Of a DNA stretch of 64,000 nt, positions 46,294 to 56,960 are shown in pieces. Each line of letters opens with the position of its first letter. Positions within the stretch are counted from its first letter, which is position 1. The notes beneath the pieces were generated by a model that saw only the letters and a program-made list of their open reading frames with translations, did not search any database and had not been told where the DNA came from. Where the stretch lies: positions 2,232,001-2,296,000 of the forward strand of contig NZ_CP108131.1 in assembly GCF_036203305.1 (NCBI RefSeq), written 5' to 3'. This DNA comes from Streptomyces sp. NBC_00190. Its GTDB lineage: Bacteria > Actinomycetota > Actinomycetes > Streptomycetales > Streptomycetaceae. Position numbers and translations under genes: made by a program.

Positions 46294-47700
46294 TGGGTGG
46301 TCGACAAGGGGGCGGAGTTCGCCTGCCGGCCGGGGGCGGGTGTGCTCCCGCTGTTCGAGGCCGAAGGTGGTGAAGGCGGTCCGTTCGGGCTGGGGGTACG
46401 GGTTCTTGCCGGTGAGGGTGTTCAGGATGGTGGCGCTGCGCCAGGCGGCGAGGCCGAGGTCGGGGGCTCCGACGCCGTGGCTGTGGCGTTCGGCGTTCTG
46501 GACGAAGATGCTGCCGGTGACGGCGGGGTCGGTGATCATCCGGTAGCGGTCGTCGATGCGGGGGCGGCCGTCCGAGTCCTTGCGCAGGTAGGGGTCGAGT
46601 GCGGCGAGGAGGCGGCCGAGGGGGCGTTCGCGGTAGCCGGTGGCGAGGATGACGGCGTCGGTGGTGATGCGGGAGCGGGCGCCCTGCTCGATGTGTTCGA
46701 GGTGGAGTTCGACTTTGGTGGTGGCGACGCGGCCGGCGGTGCGGACGCTGACTCCGGGGGTGAGGACGGTGTCGGGCCAGCCGCCGTGGAGGGTGCGGCG
46801 GTAGAGCTCTTCGTGGATGGCGGCGATGGTGTCGGCGTCGATGCCTTTGTGGAGTTGCCATTGGGCGGGGACGAGCTTGTCGCGGACGGGTTCGGGGAGG
46901 GCGTGGAAGTAGCGGGTGTAGTCGGGGGTGAAGTGTTCGAGGCCGAGTTTGGAGTACTCCATGGGGGCGAAGGAGGGGGTGCGGGCGAGCCAGGTGAGGC
47001 GTTCGCGGCCGGCGGGGCGGGCGCGCAGCAGGTCGAGGAAGACTTCGGCGCCGGACTGGCCTGATCCGATGACGGTGACGTGTTCGGCGCCGAGGATGCG
47101 CTGCCGGTTGTCGAGGTAGTCGGCGGAGTGGATGACGGGGACGGTGGGGGCTTCGGCGAGGGTACGCAGGGGTTCGGGGACGTAGGGGGCGGTGCCGATG
47201 CCAAGGGCGAGGTTGCGGGTGTAGGTGCGGCCGAGGGCTTCGGCTTCGCCGTCGTCGTCGAGCTGGGTGAAGTCGACTTCGAAGAGGTCGTGTTCGGGGT
47301 TCCAGCGGACGGCGTCGACCTGGTGGCCGAAGTGGAGTCCGGGGATGCGGCCGGCGACCCAGCGGCAGTAGGCGTCGTATTCGGCGCGCTGGATGTGGAA
47401 CTGCTCGGCGAAGTAGAAGGGGAAGAGCCGTTCCCTGTGTTTGAGGTAGTTGAGGAAGCTCCAGGGGCTGGCCGGGTCGGCGAGGGTGACCAGGTCGGCG
47501 AGGAAGGGGACTTGGAGGGTGGCTCCGTCGATGAGGAGTCCGGGGTGCCAGCGGAAGTCGAGGCGCTGGTCGTAGAAGGCGGTGGCGAGTTCGCCGGCTC
47601 CTTGGTGCGGCAGGCCGTGGGCGAGGGCCGCTAGGGACAGGTTGAAGGGGCCGATGCCGATTCCGACGAGGTCGTGGGGTGCATCGAGCTGGGCGGTCAT
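46291..47700 (-). CDS. Lysine/ornithine N-hydroxylase (SidA/IucD/PvdA family, DesB-like)
   Basis: A 469-residue flavin N-monooxygenase. The FAD motif is DLVGIGIGPFNLSLAAL at the N-terminus, then FRWHPGLLIDGATLQVPFLADLVTL, FLNYLKHRERLFPFYF, the NADPH motif VIGSGQSGAEVFLDLL and LATGYRERPLGRLL. In desferrioxamine synthesis DesB hydroxylates cadaverine. ATG 47700 overlaps the decarboxylase stop in an ATGA, supporting the same pathway. The TAG stop is the terminal TA of the MITE-like element, so its C-terminus was set by the insertion. desC and desD do not follow. Confidence 0.88.
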   Translation of the reverse strand: MTAQLDAPHDLVGIGIGPFNLSLAALAHGLPHQGAGELATAFYDQRLDFRWHPGLLIDGATLQVPFLADLVTLADPASPWSFLNYLKHRERLFPFYFAEQFHIQRAEYDAYCRWVAGRIPGLHFGHQVDAVRWNPEHDLFEVDFTQLDDDGEAEALGRTYTRNLALGIGTAPYVPEPLRTLAEAPTVPVIHSADYLDNRQRILGAEHVTVIGSGQSGAEVFLDLLRARPAGRERLTWLARTPSFAPMEYSKLGLEHFTPDYTRYFHALPEPVRDKLVPAQWQLHKGIDADTIAAIHEELYRRTLHGGWPDTVLTPGVSVRTAGRVATTKVELHLEHIEQGARSRITTDAVILATGYRERPLGRLLAALDPYLRKDSDGRPRIDDRYRMITDPAVTGSIFVQNAERHSHGVGAPDLGLAAWRSATILNTLTGKNPYPQPERTAFTTFGLEQREHTRPRPAGELRPLVDHP

Positions 47701-49094
47701 CGGTGGGCGCTGCCTTCCAGGAGGGCGATGAGGGTGTCCAGGTCCCCCGCCGTGGTGTGGGGGTTGAGCAGGGTGGCTTTGAGCCACAGGCGGCCGTCGG
47801 CGTGGGTGCGGCCGAGGACGGCGCGGCCTTCGTGCAGGAGGGTGCGGCGCAGGGTGGCGACCTGGGTGTCATCGGCGTGGGTGGGCCTGAAGAGCACGGT
47901 GGTGATGGTGGGGGCCGCGTGGAGTTCGAAGCCGGGGTGGGCGTCGAGGAGTGCGGCGAGGTGGTGGGCGAGTTCGCAGGTGTGGTCGATGAGGCGGGCG
48001 AGGCCGTCGCGGCCGAGTGCGCGCAGGGTGGTGGCGATCTTGAGGGCGTCGGGGCGGCGGGTGGTGCGCAGGGAGCGGCCGAGGAGGTCGGGCAGGCCGG
48101 CTTCGGTGTCGTCGGTGGCGTTGAGGTAGTCGGCCTGGTGGGCGAGGGGGGCGAGCAGGGCGGTGTCGGGGACGGCGAGGAGGCCTGCGGCGACGGGCTG
48201 CCAACCGAGTTTGTGCAGGTCGACGGTGATCGAGTGGGCGCGGTCGAGTCCGGCGAGTTTGTCGCGGTGGCGGGGGCTGAGTGCCAGTGGTCCCCCGTAC
48301 GCGGCGTCGATGTGGAGGTCGGCGCCGTGGCGGTCGCAGAGGTCGGCGATGCGGTGGAGGGGGTCGATGAGTCCGGCGTCGGTGGTGCCGGCGGTGGCGG
48401 TGACGAGGGCGGGGCCGGGGGTGGCGGCGAGGGTTTCGGCGAGGCGGGCGGGGTCGAGGGTGCCGGTGGGGGTGGGGACGGCGACGGCGGGGGGCAGGCC
48501 GAGGAGCCAGGCGGCGCGGGGGACGGAGTGGTGGGCGTTGGCACCGTGCAGGACGGTGAGCCCGGGTCCGTGGCGTTCGCGGGCGAGGAGGAGCGCCAGT
48601 TGGTTGGCTTCGGTGCCGCCGGTGGTGACGAGGGCGTCGGCGTGGGGGGTGTCGTAGAACTCGGCGGCGAGGGCGCGGGTGAGGAGGGCTTCGATCGCGG
48701 AGGCGGCGGGGGCCTGGTCCCAGGAGTCGAGGGAGGGGTTGAGGGCGCTGGCGGCGAGGTCGGCGGCGGCCGCGACGGCGAGGGGCGGGCAGTGCAGGTG
48801 GGCTGCGCAGAGGGGGTCGGCGGGGTCTGCGGCGCCGGCCGCGAGGGTGTGCACGAGGGTCCGGAGCGCCTCGTGGTCCCCGGTGCCGTGTTCGGGGAGT
48901 ACGTCGCCCAGTGCGGCCTGGACGCGGGCCGCGAGCCCGTCCGGCCCGCCGGCCGGGAGCGGCCCGCCGCGCTCCCGGGCTCCGCTGTGCAGTGCGTCGA
49001 GGACCGTGTCGAGGAGGGGCCGCATGGCTTCGGCGCCGCCGGGGCCGCCGGCGAGGGGGGGCGGCGGGGTCGGCGTACCGGGCGGCGCGGTCAT
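47697..49094 (-). CDS. PLP-dependent amino-acid decarboxylase (DesA-like)
   Basis: A 465-residue group II PLP decarboxylase. It shows HLHCPPLAVAAAADLAASALNPSLDSWDQAPAA, VTTGGTEANQLALLLAR, the His stacking on PLP in GANAHHSV, TAGTTDAGLIDPL, IDAAYGG and the Schiff-base Lys in SITVDLHKLGWQP. Lysine to cadaverine is the likely reaction, judged from its coupling to the N-hydroxylase; diaminobutyrate or ornithine are alternatives. GGAGGACCCGG precedes ATG 49094. No IdeR/DmdR iron box was seen upstream. Confidence 0.85.
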   Translation of the reverse strand: MTAPPGTPTPPPPLAGGPGGAEAMRPLLDTVLDALHSGARERGGPLPAGGPDGLAARVQAALGDVLPEHGTGDHEALRTLVHTLAAGAADPADPLCAAHLHCPPLAVAAAADLAASALNPSLDSWDQAPAASAIEALLTRALAAEFYDTPHADALVTTGGTEANQLALLLARERHGPGLTVLHGANAHHSVPRAAWLLGLPPAVAVPTPTGTLDPARLAETLAATPGPALVTATAGTTDAGLIDPLHRIADLCDRHGADLHIDAAYGGPLALSPRHRDKLAGLDRAHSITVDLHKLGWQPVAAGLLAVPDTALLAPLAHQADYLNATDDTEAGLPDLLGRSLRTTRRPDALKIATTLRALGRDGLARLIDHTCELAHHLAALLDAHPGFELHAAPTITTVLFRPTHADDTQVATLRRTLLHEGRAVLGRTHADGRLWLKATLLNPHTTAGDLDTLIALLEGSAHR

Positions 49095-49217
49095 CCGGGT
49101 CCTCCGGGGCGTTGGTCCGTGGCAGGGTGGTGGGCACCCGGCCGGTACAACGATCCGACCCGAATGGGGTAACCGCCGGAGTCCGTCCGGCGTCGATTTC
49201 CGGCCGCCGCCCTGGCG

Positions 49218-49255
49218 GGGCCAGGGGCGGGGGGAGCTCCCCCCGCCCCTGGCCC
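49218..49255 (-). terminator. pepN terminator, 38-base perfect palindrome
   Basis: Arms 49218-49236 and 49237-49255 are exact complements (19 bases each), forming a hairpin with an AGCT tip. It lies 18 bases after the pepN stop. Confidence 0.9.
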
Positions 49256-49272
49256 GTCCCGGAACTGCGGGG

Positions 49273-51789
49273 CTACGCGGTGCGGACCCGCAGTGCGCGT
49301 GCCAGGTCGTCGAGCTGGTCGACCAGTTTGCGGCGCAGGAGCGGGAGGATGTCCGGGCCCGCGAGACAGGCGTGGCCGGCCTGGAGGTTGGCCTCGTCGA
49401 CGGCGTACGCGGGGAAGGCCCAGCGTCCGATGGCCTCGCCGATGGCGGGCCCGCGGCGGCCGGCGAGGGCGACGGCCTCCGGGTAGAACCGCTCCACGTA
49501 CTCCTGTACGAGATCGGCCTGTTCGGGCTGCCAGAACCCCTGGGCGGTGGCGCTGAGGAGGTAGTTGGACAGGCTGTCGTCGTGGAAGAGGCGGTCCCAG
49601 GCCGCGGCCTTGGCGTGTGCCGTGGGGAGCGCGGCGCGGCAGCGGGCGGCGCCTTCCTCACCGGTGGCGCTGGGGTCGGCGGCGAGCGCGGCGTCGATCT
49701 CGGCCTCTCCCACGGCGCCGAGGACGGCCAGCCGGGCGAGGATGCGCCAGCGCAGCTCGGGGTCGAGTTCGGGGCCGCCGGGGACGGAGTCGTCGGCGAG
49801 CCAGGCGGCCACGGTCTCGGGCTGGGTGGCGCTGTCGATGAGGGTCCGTACGGCGGTCAGCCGCAGCCCGGGGTCCGAGCCGTCCTCGGAGCGCCGGAGT
49901 AGGGCGCGGCCGATGGAGGTGATGGTGGCCAGCGCCGCGGTCCGGTCGGCGGGGGCGACGTAGCGCGTGGCGATCTGGGTGCGGGCGAAGGTGAGGACGC
50001 CCTGGACGATGGCCAGGTCGTGTTCCTCGGGCAGGTGTGCCTCGGCGGTCGCCAGGTAGTCGCGGGGGTCGAGTTCGCCGTCGCGGACCATGTCGCGCAG
50101 GGAGTTCCAGACGACGGCGCGGGTGAGCGGTTCGGGGATGCGGGAGAGGCCGCGCAGGACGGTTTCGACGGAGGTTTCGTCGAGGCGGACCTTGGCGTAG
50201 CTGAGGTCGCCGTCGTTGAGGACGAGGAGTGCGGGGCGGGGGCCGCTCTCGGACACCACTTCGCCGGACGGTACGTCGAGGTCGAGGAGTTCGCGCAGGT
50301 GCAGGCGGCCCGCGTCGGCGGGGTCGTGGTCGTAGACGCCGACGGCGATGTGGTGGGGGCGGCTGCCGTGGCGGTCGACGGTGAGGGTCCAGCCGGGAGC
50401 GCCGTCGGTGCTCTCCTCGATGCGCGGGGTGAGGGTGTCGATGCCGGTGGTGCGCAGCCAGATCTCGGCCCAGGCGTGGACGTCGCGGTCGGTGTGGGCG
50501 GCGAGGGAGTCGACGAAGTCGGCGAGGGAGGCGTTGGCGAACTTGTGGCGGGCGAAGTGGGTGTTGATGCCGGCGAGGAAGTCCTTCTCGCCGAGCCAGG
50601 CGACGAGCTGGCGCAGGGCGGAGGCGCCCTTGGCGTAGGAGATGCCGTCGAAGTTGAGGAGGGCGGACGCGGTGTCGGGGACGTCGTCGGGGTCGGGGGC
50701 GACGGGGTGGGTGGAGGGGCGCTGGTCGGCGTCGTAGCCCCAGGCTTTGCGGGTGACGCCGAATTCGGTCCAGGTGTCGGTGAAGCGGGTGGCTTCGGTG
50801 AGGGTCTGGTAGCCCATGTATTCGGCGAAGGACTCGTTGAGCCAGATGTCGTCGAACCAGGCGAGGGTGACGAGGTCGCCGAACCACATGTGGGCCATCT
50901 CGTGGGCGATGACCATGGCGCGGGTCTGGCGTTCGGTGTCGGTGACGGCGGAGCGGTAGATGAACTCGTCGCGGAAGGTGACGAGGCCGGGGTTCTCCAT
51001 GGCTCCGGCGTTGAACTCGGGTACGAAGGCCTGGTCGTAGGAGTCGAAGGGGTAGGGCTCGGTGAACTTCTGCGCGTAGCGGTCGAAGCAGTCCTTGGTG
51101 ATGGACAGGATCTCGTCGGCGTCGGCGTCCATGTGGGGGGCGAGGGACCGGCGGCAGTGGATGCCGAAGGGCAGTCCGGCGTGCTCGGTGGTCACGCTGT
51201 GCCAGGGGCCGGCGGCGACGGCGGCGAGGTAGGTGGAGATGACGGGGGTCGGGGCGGAGCGCCAGATGCCGGCGCCGTCGCTGTCGCGCTCCCCGGTGCG
51301 GGTGGTGATGCCGTTGGCGAGGACGGTCCAGTGCGCGGGGGCGGTGACGGTGAACTCGAAGACGGCCTTGAGGTCGGGCTGGTCGAAGGCCGGGAAGACC
51401 CGCTGGACGTCGTCCATGAACATCTGGCTGTAGACGTACGTCTGGCCGTCCGCGGGGTCGGTGAAGCGGTGCAGGCCCTCGCCGGTGCGGGAGTAGCGCA
51501 TGCGGGTGTCGAGGTGCAGCTCGTGGGGGCCCTCGGTGAGGCCGGTGAGGGGGAAGCGGCTGCCGTCGAGGGCGGCCGGGTCGAGGGGGTGGCCGTCGAG
51601 GGCCGCGGAGCGCAGTTCGTCCGGTTTCAGCTCCAGGAAGGTGTCTCCGGCGGTGCGGGCGCTGAACCGGATGACGGTGGTGGAGTCGAAGGTGTCGTCG
51701 TCGCCGGTGAGGTCGAGGGTGACGGCGTAGTGGTGGACGTCGAGGAGCTGGGCTCGGAGCTGCGCTTCGTTGCGCGTCAGTGCGGACAT
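49273..51789 (-). CDS. pepN: Aminopeptidase N (M1 family)
   Basis: An 838-residue M1 metallopeptidase that removes N-terminal residues from peptides in the cytosol. It has the substrate motif FNAGAMENPGLVTFRDEF near 270, the zinc site VIAHEMAHMWFGDLVTLAWFDDIWLNESFAEY (HExxH then Glu 18 residues on), and the transition-state Tyr in FDGISYAKGASAL. The C-terminal ERAP1-like helical domain is complete. No signal peptide. ATG 51789 (MSALTRNEAQ) is the family-like start; ATG 51798 is nine bases earlier. Confidence 0.95.
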   Translation of the reverse strand: MSALTRNEAQLRAQLLDVHHYAVTLDLTGDDDTFDSTTVIRFSARTAGDTFLELKPDELRSAALDGHPLDPAALDGSRFPLTGLTEGPHELHLDTRMRYSRTGEGLHRFTDPADGQTYVYSQMFMDDVQRVFPAFDQPDLKAVFEFTVTAPAHWTVLANGITTRTGERDSDGAGIWRSAPTPVISTYLAAVAAGPWHSVTTEHAGLPFGIHCRRSLAPHMDADADEILSITKDCFDRYAQKFTEPYPFDSYDQAFVPEFNAGAMENPGLVTFRDEFIYRSAVTDTERQTRAMVIAHEMAHMWFGDLVTLAWFDDIWLNESFAEYMGYQTLTEATRFTDTWTEFGVTRKAWGYDADQRPSTHPVAPDPDDVPDTASALLNFDGISYAKGASALRQLVAWLGEKDFLAGINTHFARHKFANASLADFVDSLAAHTDRDVHAWAEIWLRTTGIDTLTPRIEESTDGAPGWTLTVDRHGSRPHHIAVGVYDHDPADAGRLHLRELLDLDVPSGEVVSESGPRPALLVLNDGDLSYAKVRLDETSVETVLRGLSRIPEPLTRAVVWNSLRDMVRDGELDPRDYLATAEAHLPEEHDLAIVQGVLTFARTQIATRYVAPADRTAALATITSIGRALLRRSEDGSDPGLRLTAVRTLIDSATQPETVAAWLADDSVPGGPELDPELRWRILARLAVLGAVGEAEIDAALAADPSATGEEGAARCRAALPTAHAKAAAWDRLFHDDSLSNYLLSATAQGFWQPEQADLVQEYVERFYPEAVALAGRRGPAIGEAIGRWAFPAYAVDEANLQAGHACLAGPDILPLLRRKLVDQLDDLARALRVRTA

Positions 51790-51843
51790 GAGGCCCATGC
51801 TGCCTGACGGCGGCGGCGTCCCCCAGGGGCTAAGCGCGGGCTA

Positions 51844-51897
51844 AGCGGCCTCGGGGAAGTGGGGTACGGGGACGTGCCCTACTTCCCCGAGGCCGCT
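51844..51897 (-). terminator. Terminator overlapping the chorismate mutase stop
   Basis: Arms 51844-51860 and 51881-51897 are perfect 17-base complements, with further pairing inside the loop. The outer base belongs to the TGA stop (51897-51899). Confidence 0.85.
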
Positions 51898-52220
51898 CAC
51901 TCTTCGCCGGCAGCGATCGTCTCGTGGTGGCGGATGACCTCGGCGATGATGAAGTTGAGGAGTTTCTCGGCGAAGGCCGGGTCGAGCTTGGCGTTCTCGG
52001 CGAGCTGGCGGAGCCGGGCGATCTGGCTGGCCTCGCGGCCGGGGTCGGCCGGGGGCAGCTGGTGCCGGGCCTTGAGGTGGCCGACCTGCTGGGTGCACTT
52101 GAAGCGCTCGGCGAGCATGTGGACGACGGCCGCGTCGATGTTGTCGATGCTGTCCCGCAGGCGGGCGAGTTCGGCGGCGACGTACTCGTCGATCCCGTTG
52201 TCGATGTCGCTGTTGTTCAT
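51897..52220 (-). CDS. Chorismate mutase (AroQ type)
   Basis: A 107-residue all-helical AroQ chorismate mutase, converting chorismate to prephenate for Phe and Tyr synthesis. It has ELARLRDSIDNIDAAVVHMLAERFKCTQQVGHLKARHQLPPADPGREASQIARLRQLAENAKL in register with the family (catalytic Arg and Lys at the RLRDSID and VGHLKA positions), then LNFIIAEVIRHHE. No signal peptide, so cytoplasmic. It is a monofunctional short form. ATG 52220 is preferred; SD evidence is weak. Confidence 0.9.
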   Translation of the reverse strand: MNNSDIDNGIDEYVAAELARLRDSIDNIDAAVVHMLAERFKCTQQVGHLKARHQLPPADPGREASQIARLRQLAENAKLDPAFAEKLLNFIIAEVIRHHETIAAGEE

Positions 52221-52344
52221 GGTTCCCGAGAATACGTGGCGGGCGCGGGTGTTTCCTCGGGCAGTCGGTCCGTGAGACGGGTTCTGGTCACGGGGGCGGG
52301 GTCGCGGTGCCGAGCCGGCCGCCTTCGGGGGTGGGGCGGCGGTG

Positions 52345-52525
52345 GGGGTGCCGCCGGGGCGTTCCCGTACCGCTTCAACCTGCACGGCCGGGCCGACGTC
52401 TTTCAGGAGGGAGCCGGATGCTCCGCCGTGGAGCGCCGCGCGGACATGTGCGTCGAGGTCGAAGGTGGTGACGATGACGATGCGCGGTGTGTCCCGGCCG
52501 AAGGGGCGCCGGGTGATGTCGGGGC
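52345..52525 (-). pseudogene. Remnant of a NarL-type response regulator receiver domain
   Basis: Minus-strand reading gives TPRIVIVTTFDLDAHVRAAL followed by HGGASGSLLKDVGPA and VEAVR. That matches the second half of NarL/LuxR receivers (switch Thr in VTTFD, conserved GASGFLLKD). The phospho-acceptor half, the linker and the HTH are missing, and downstream codons turn to low-complexity Pro/Ala. No start codon or SD. The rest of the gap 52221-52599 holds only this and the protease terminator. Confidence 0.65.
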
Positions 52526-52548
52526 CGCCCTCATCGCCGTCGCCGCCT

Positions 52549-52591
52549 CCGCGTCCTTCCGGCCGGTTCCGGCCCGGCCGGAAGGACGCGG
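52549..52591 (-). terminator. Terminator after the trypsin-like protease
   Basis: Perfect 18-base arms (52549-52566 and 52574-52591) with a seven-base loop, ending nine bases from the protease stop. Confidence 0.88.
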
Positions 52592-52599
52592 TGCGAGTG

Positions 52600-54401
<1,802 letters not shown>

Positions 54402-54412
54402 GCGCGTTCCCG

Positions 54413-54510
54413 GCGATCCGCCGCTCGCCGTCCACCGCGATCCGCCGCTCGCCGTCCCCGCCGATCCACCACAATCCGCTGCGATTCACCAAGATCCACG
54501 GGGATTCATC
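54413..54510 (+). repeat. Degenerate tandem repeat
   Basis: CGATCCGCCGCTCGCCGTCC occurs twice (near 54414 and 54440), then decays into CGATCCACCACAATCCG and GATTCACCAAGATCCACGG units. The array fills most of the 210-base gap before the acid phosphatase gene. Confidence 0.7.
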
Positions 54511-54611
54511 ATCCAGCCACGAAAAGTTTCCTACCAGCCAGTAGACATGGAGTCGGATCTGGCCAACCCTGGTCGCGTACATGCCAATGCGCGACCGAGG
54601 AGCGTCCCCCC

Positions 54612-55280
54612 ATGCGCAGCACCCGCCGCACCCGCACGACCCGCACCACGCGTGCCACCGCCGCCGGCGTGGCCGTCGCGGCCGCCGTCCTGACCCTGCT
54701 GCCCGCCACCGCGGCCGAGGCGGCCCCCGTCACCCGGACCGTCACCGCGTCCGCGCCCGGCGGGAACGCGGCGATCCTGGGCATCGACTACGCCACCTGG
54801 CAGCGCGACGTCGCCGCCGTGGTCGACGCGGCCCGCCCCGCCATCGAGCAGCGCATCGCCGCCGCGCCCGCCGGCGAGAAGCCCGCGATCGTGCTCGACA
54901 TCGACAACAGCTCGCTGGAGACGGACTTCCACTGGTTCTGGACCTTCCCGACCCCCGCGATCTCCAAGGTCCGCGACCTGACCCGGTACGCGAACGACCA
55001 CGGGGTAGCGATCTTCTTCGTCACGGCCCGCCCGGGAATCGTGTACTCCCTGACCGAGCGCAACCTCAAGGCCGTCGGCTACCCGGTCTCGGGCCTGTAC
55101 GTCCGCGACCTGCCCGACCTGTTCGACGAGGTGAGCGCGTACAAGACGGGCAAGCGCGCCGAGATCGAGGCCCGCGGCTACACGATCATCGCCAACGTCG
55201 GCAACAACCAGAGCGACCTCGTCGGCGGCCACGCCGAGCTCACCGTCAAGCTGCCGGACTACGGCGGCAAGCTGTCCTGA
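54612..55280 (+). CDS. Secreted HAD-type acid phosphatase
   Basis: A 222-residue class B-like (HAD superfamily) acid phosphatase. An Arg/Thr-rich N-region is followed by the signal core AAGVAVAAAVLTLLPATAAEA, cleaved near residue 38. The catalytic DxD motif is VLDIDNSSLETDFHWFW, motif II FFVTARP, and motif III NVGNNQSDLVGGHA with Lys in YKTGKRAEIEARGY. It should release phosphate from extracellular monoesters. AGGAGCGTCCCCCC precedes ATG. Confidence 0.88.
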   Translation: MRSTRRTRTTRTTRATAAGVAVAAAVLTLLPATAAEAAPVTRTVTASAPGGNAAILGIDYATWQRDVAAVVDAARPAIEQRIAAAPAGEKPAIVLDIDNSSLETDFHWFWTFPTPAISKVRDLTRYANDHGVAIFFVTARPGIVYSLTERNLKAVGYPVSGLYVRDLPDLFDEVSAYKTGKRAEIEARGYTIIANVGNNQSDLVGGHAELTVKLPDYGGKLS

Positions 55281-55306
55281 CCCTCCATCGCGCCGGCCGC
55301 GCCCGT

Positions 55307-55416
55307 CCCAACATGTTGGGCGGAACGCGGTTCAGCGGGTGGATGTAGCGGGTAGTCATATCCCATCGCACGAGTGATGGAGCCGGGCCCGACCCCTCGC
55401 CAGGGGGCCGGGCCCG
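55307..55416. terminator. Palindrome and hairpin between acid phosphatase and MFS genes
   Basis: A perfect 14-base palindrome CCCAACATGTTGGG lies at 55307-55320. A larger GC hairpin at about 55383-55416 (CCGGGCCC arms on both sides of CCCC/GGGG) is followed by CTTCGTTT. The second is a probable bidirectional terminator between converging genes. Confidence 0.65.
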
Positions 55417-55433
55417 CTTCGTTTCCCGGTCCG

Positions 55434-56849
55434 CTACGCCGGCACGGGCTCGGGGGACACCGCGGTGCGGGGCAGCGTCAGGCACAGCACCGCACAGAGC
55501 AGGAATCCGGCGCTCACCCAGGGCATCGCGGTGGTCAGGGCGCGGGTCGGGCCGCCGTCGGCGAGGGCTCCGAAGAAGACGGAGCCGATGACGGCCGCGC
55601 CGAGGGCGCCGCCGAACTGCTGGGCGGTGGAGAAGATCCCGGAGGCGCCGCCCGCGATGTCGGCGGGGACGGCGGACAGCACCACGTTCACCAGCGGCAC
55701 CACGAGGAAGCCGAGTCCGCCGCCGGCGACGAGCAGGCCGGGGACGAGCGGCCAGGCGCCGACGGGCTCCGCGGCGGAGTGGGCCACGGCGTACCAGACC
55801 CCCGCGAAGCCGCCCGCCATCAGCAGCGCGCCGGCGGCGAGGACGAGGCGGCCGAAGCGCACGGCGAGGGCGTCGGCGGCCGGGGCGGTGAGGAAGCCGC
55901 CGACGGAGAAGGCGACGGTGACCAAGCCCGCCTGCATGGGGGTGTACCCCTCGCCGCCCTGGAGCCATATCGCGAAGACCAGGAAGAAGCCCTGCATGCC
56001 GACGGCGAAGAGGAGCTGGACGGCGAGGCCCACGGAGAAAGCGGGCAGCCGGAACGCCCGGGCGGGCAGCAGCGGTACGGTCGCCCCGCGCCGCCGGGCT
56101 TCGAGGATGCCGAGGCCGGTGACGGCGAGCACCCCGGCGGCCAGGCACAGCCAGCCCCACAGCGGCCAGCCGTTGGCCTCGCCCTGGACCAGCGGCAGCA
56201 CGACGGCGATCAGGCCGCCGGCGAGGACGAGGCTGCCGAGCAGGTCTGGCCGGCCGGCGCCGCGCTCGCGGGTGGCGGGGACCAGAACCGCGCCGGCGGC
56301 GAGCGTGGCCAGCGCGACGGGCACGTTGACGAGGAACACCGAGCGCCAGCCCCAGCCGAAGAGGTCGGCGTCGGTGAGCAGGCCGCCGAGCAGCAGCCCG
56401 ACGGCGGAGGCGAAGCCGGCGACGGCTCCGTACATCCCGAAGACGGCGCCGCGCTCCTTGCCCTGGAACAGCGTGCGGAAGGAGCCGAGCACCTGGGGCA
56501 TCAGCAGGGCGGCCATGACCCCTTGGGCGGCGCGGGCGGCGATCAGCTGGCCGGGGCTCTGGGCGACGCCGCAGGCGAGGGAGGCGAGGCCGAAGCCCGC
56601 CGTCCCGGCCAGGAAGAGCGTCTTGCGGCCGTACCGGTCGCCGAGGTGGCCGGAGACGATCAGGGTGGCGGCGAAGCCGAGCAGGTAGGCGGAGACGAGC
56701 CACTGCAGGGCGCTCTGCGAGGCCTGCAGGTCACGGCCGATGGAGGGGATGGCGACGTTGACGATGGTGACGTCGAGCAGGTCCATGAGCGCGGCCACCA
56801 TCATGACGACGGCGGCGGCCCAGCGGCGTGGATAGGGGATCGGGGTCAT
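55434..56849 (-). CDS. MFS drug transporter, DHA2 (EmrB/QacA) type
   Basis: A 471-residue, 14-TM MFS exporter. Motif D1 LMDLLDVTIVNVAIPSIGRDL is in TM1, motif A GHLGDRYGRKTLFLAG between TM2 and TM3, and motif C in GLLLGGLLTDADLFGWGWRSVFLVNVPVAL, the antiporter pattern. It exports cationic drugs or antibiotics with proton exchange. GGAGG eight bases before ATG. It is divergent from a MarR gene with two operator palindromes between, so repression relieved by a ligand is expected. Confidence 0.92.
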   Translation of the reverse strand: MTPIPYPRRWAAAVVMMVAALMDLLDVTIVNVAIPSIGRDLQASQSALQWLVSAYLLGFAATLIVSGHLGDRYGRKTLFLAGTAGFGLASLACGVAQSPGQLIAARAAQGVMAALLMPQVLGSFRTLFQGKERGAVFGMYGAVAGFASAVGLLLGGLLTDADLFGWGWRSVFLVNVPVALATLAAGAVLVPATRERGAGRPDLLGSLVLAGGLIAVVLPLVQGEANGWPLWGWLCLAAGVLAVTGLGILEARRRGATVPLLPARAFRLPAFSVGLAVQLLFAVGMQGFFLVFAIWLQGGEGYTPMQAGLVTVAFSVGGFLTAPAADALAVRFGRLVLAAGALLMAGGFAGVWYAVAHSAAEPVGAWPLVPGLLVAGGGLGFLVVPLVNVVLSAVPADIAGGASGIFSTAQQFGGALGAAVIGSVFFGALADGGPTRALTTAMPWVSAGFLLCAVLCLTLPRTAVSPEPVPA

Positions 56850-56867
56850 GACAGCAGCCTCCAGAAC

Positions 56868-56891
56868 TCTTTCGTTCGGACGAACGAAAGA
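56868..56891. promoter_or_regulatory. MarR operator 1
   Basis: Perfect inverted repeat: half-site TCTTTCGTTCG, two-base centre GA, then the exact complement. It sits just before the MFS start. Its core is shared with operator 2, 52 bases away centre to centre. Confidence 0.85.
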
Positions 56892-56915
56892 ATTGCACGC
56901 GGGCAGGCATGGCCG

Positions 56916-56947
56916 CAAGTCTTTCGTTCGAGCGAACGAAAGACTTG
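56916..56947. promoter_or_regulatory. MarR operator 2
   Basis: Perfect inverted repeat of 15-base half-sites (CAAGTCTTTCGTTCG and complement) around AG. It ends two bases before a TAGGCT -10-like hexamer (56949-56954) of the MarR gene, so binding would block its promoter. Confidence 0.85.
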
Positions 56948-56960
56948 GTAGGCTGGCCCC

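Noticed and set aside
49095..49272. Iron box upstream of the desA-like gene
   Set aside because: No TTAGGTTAGGCTAACCTAA-like palindrome is present.
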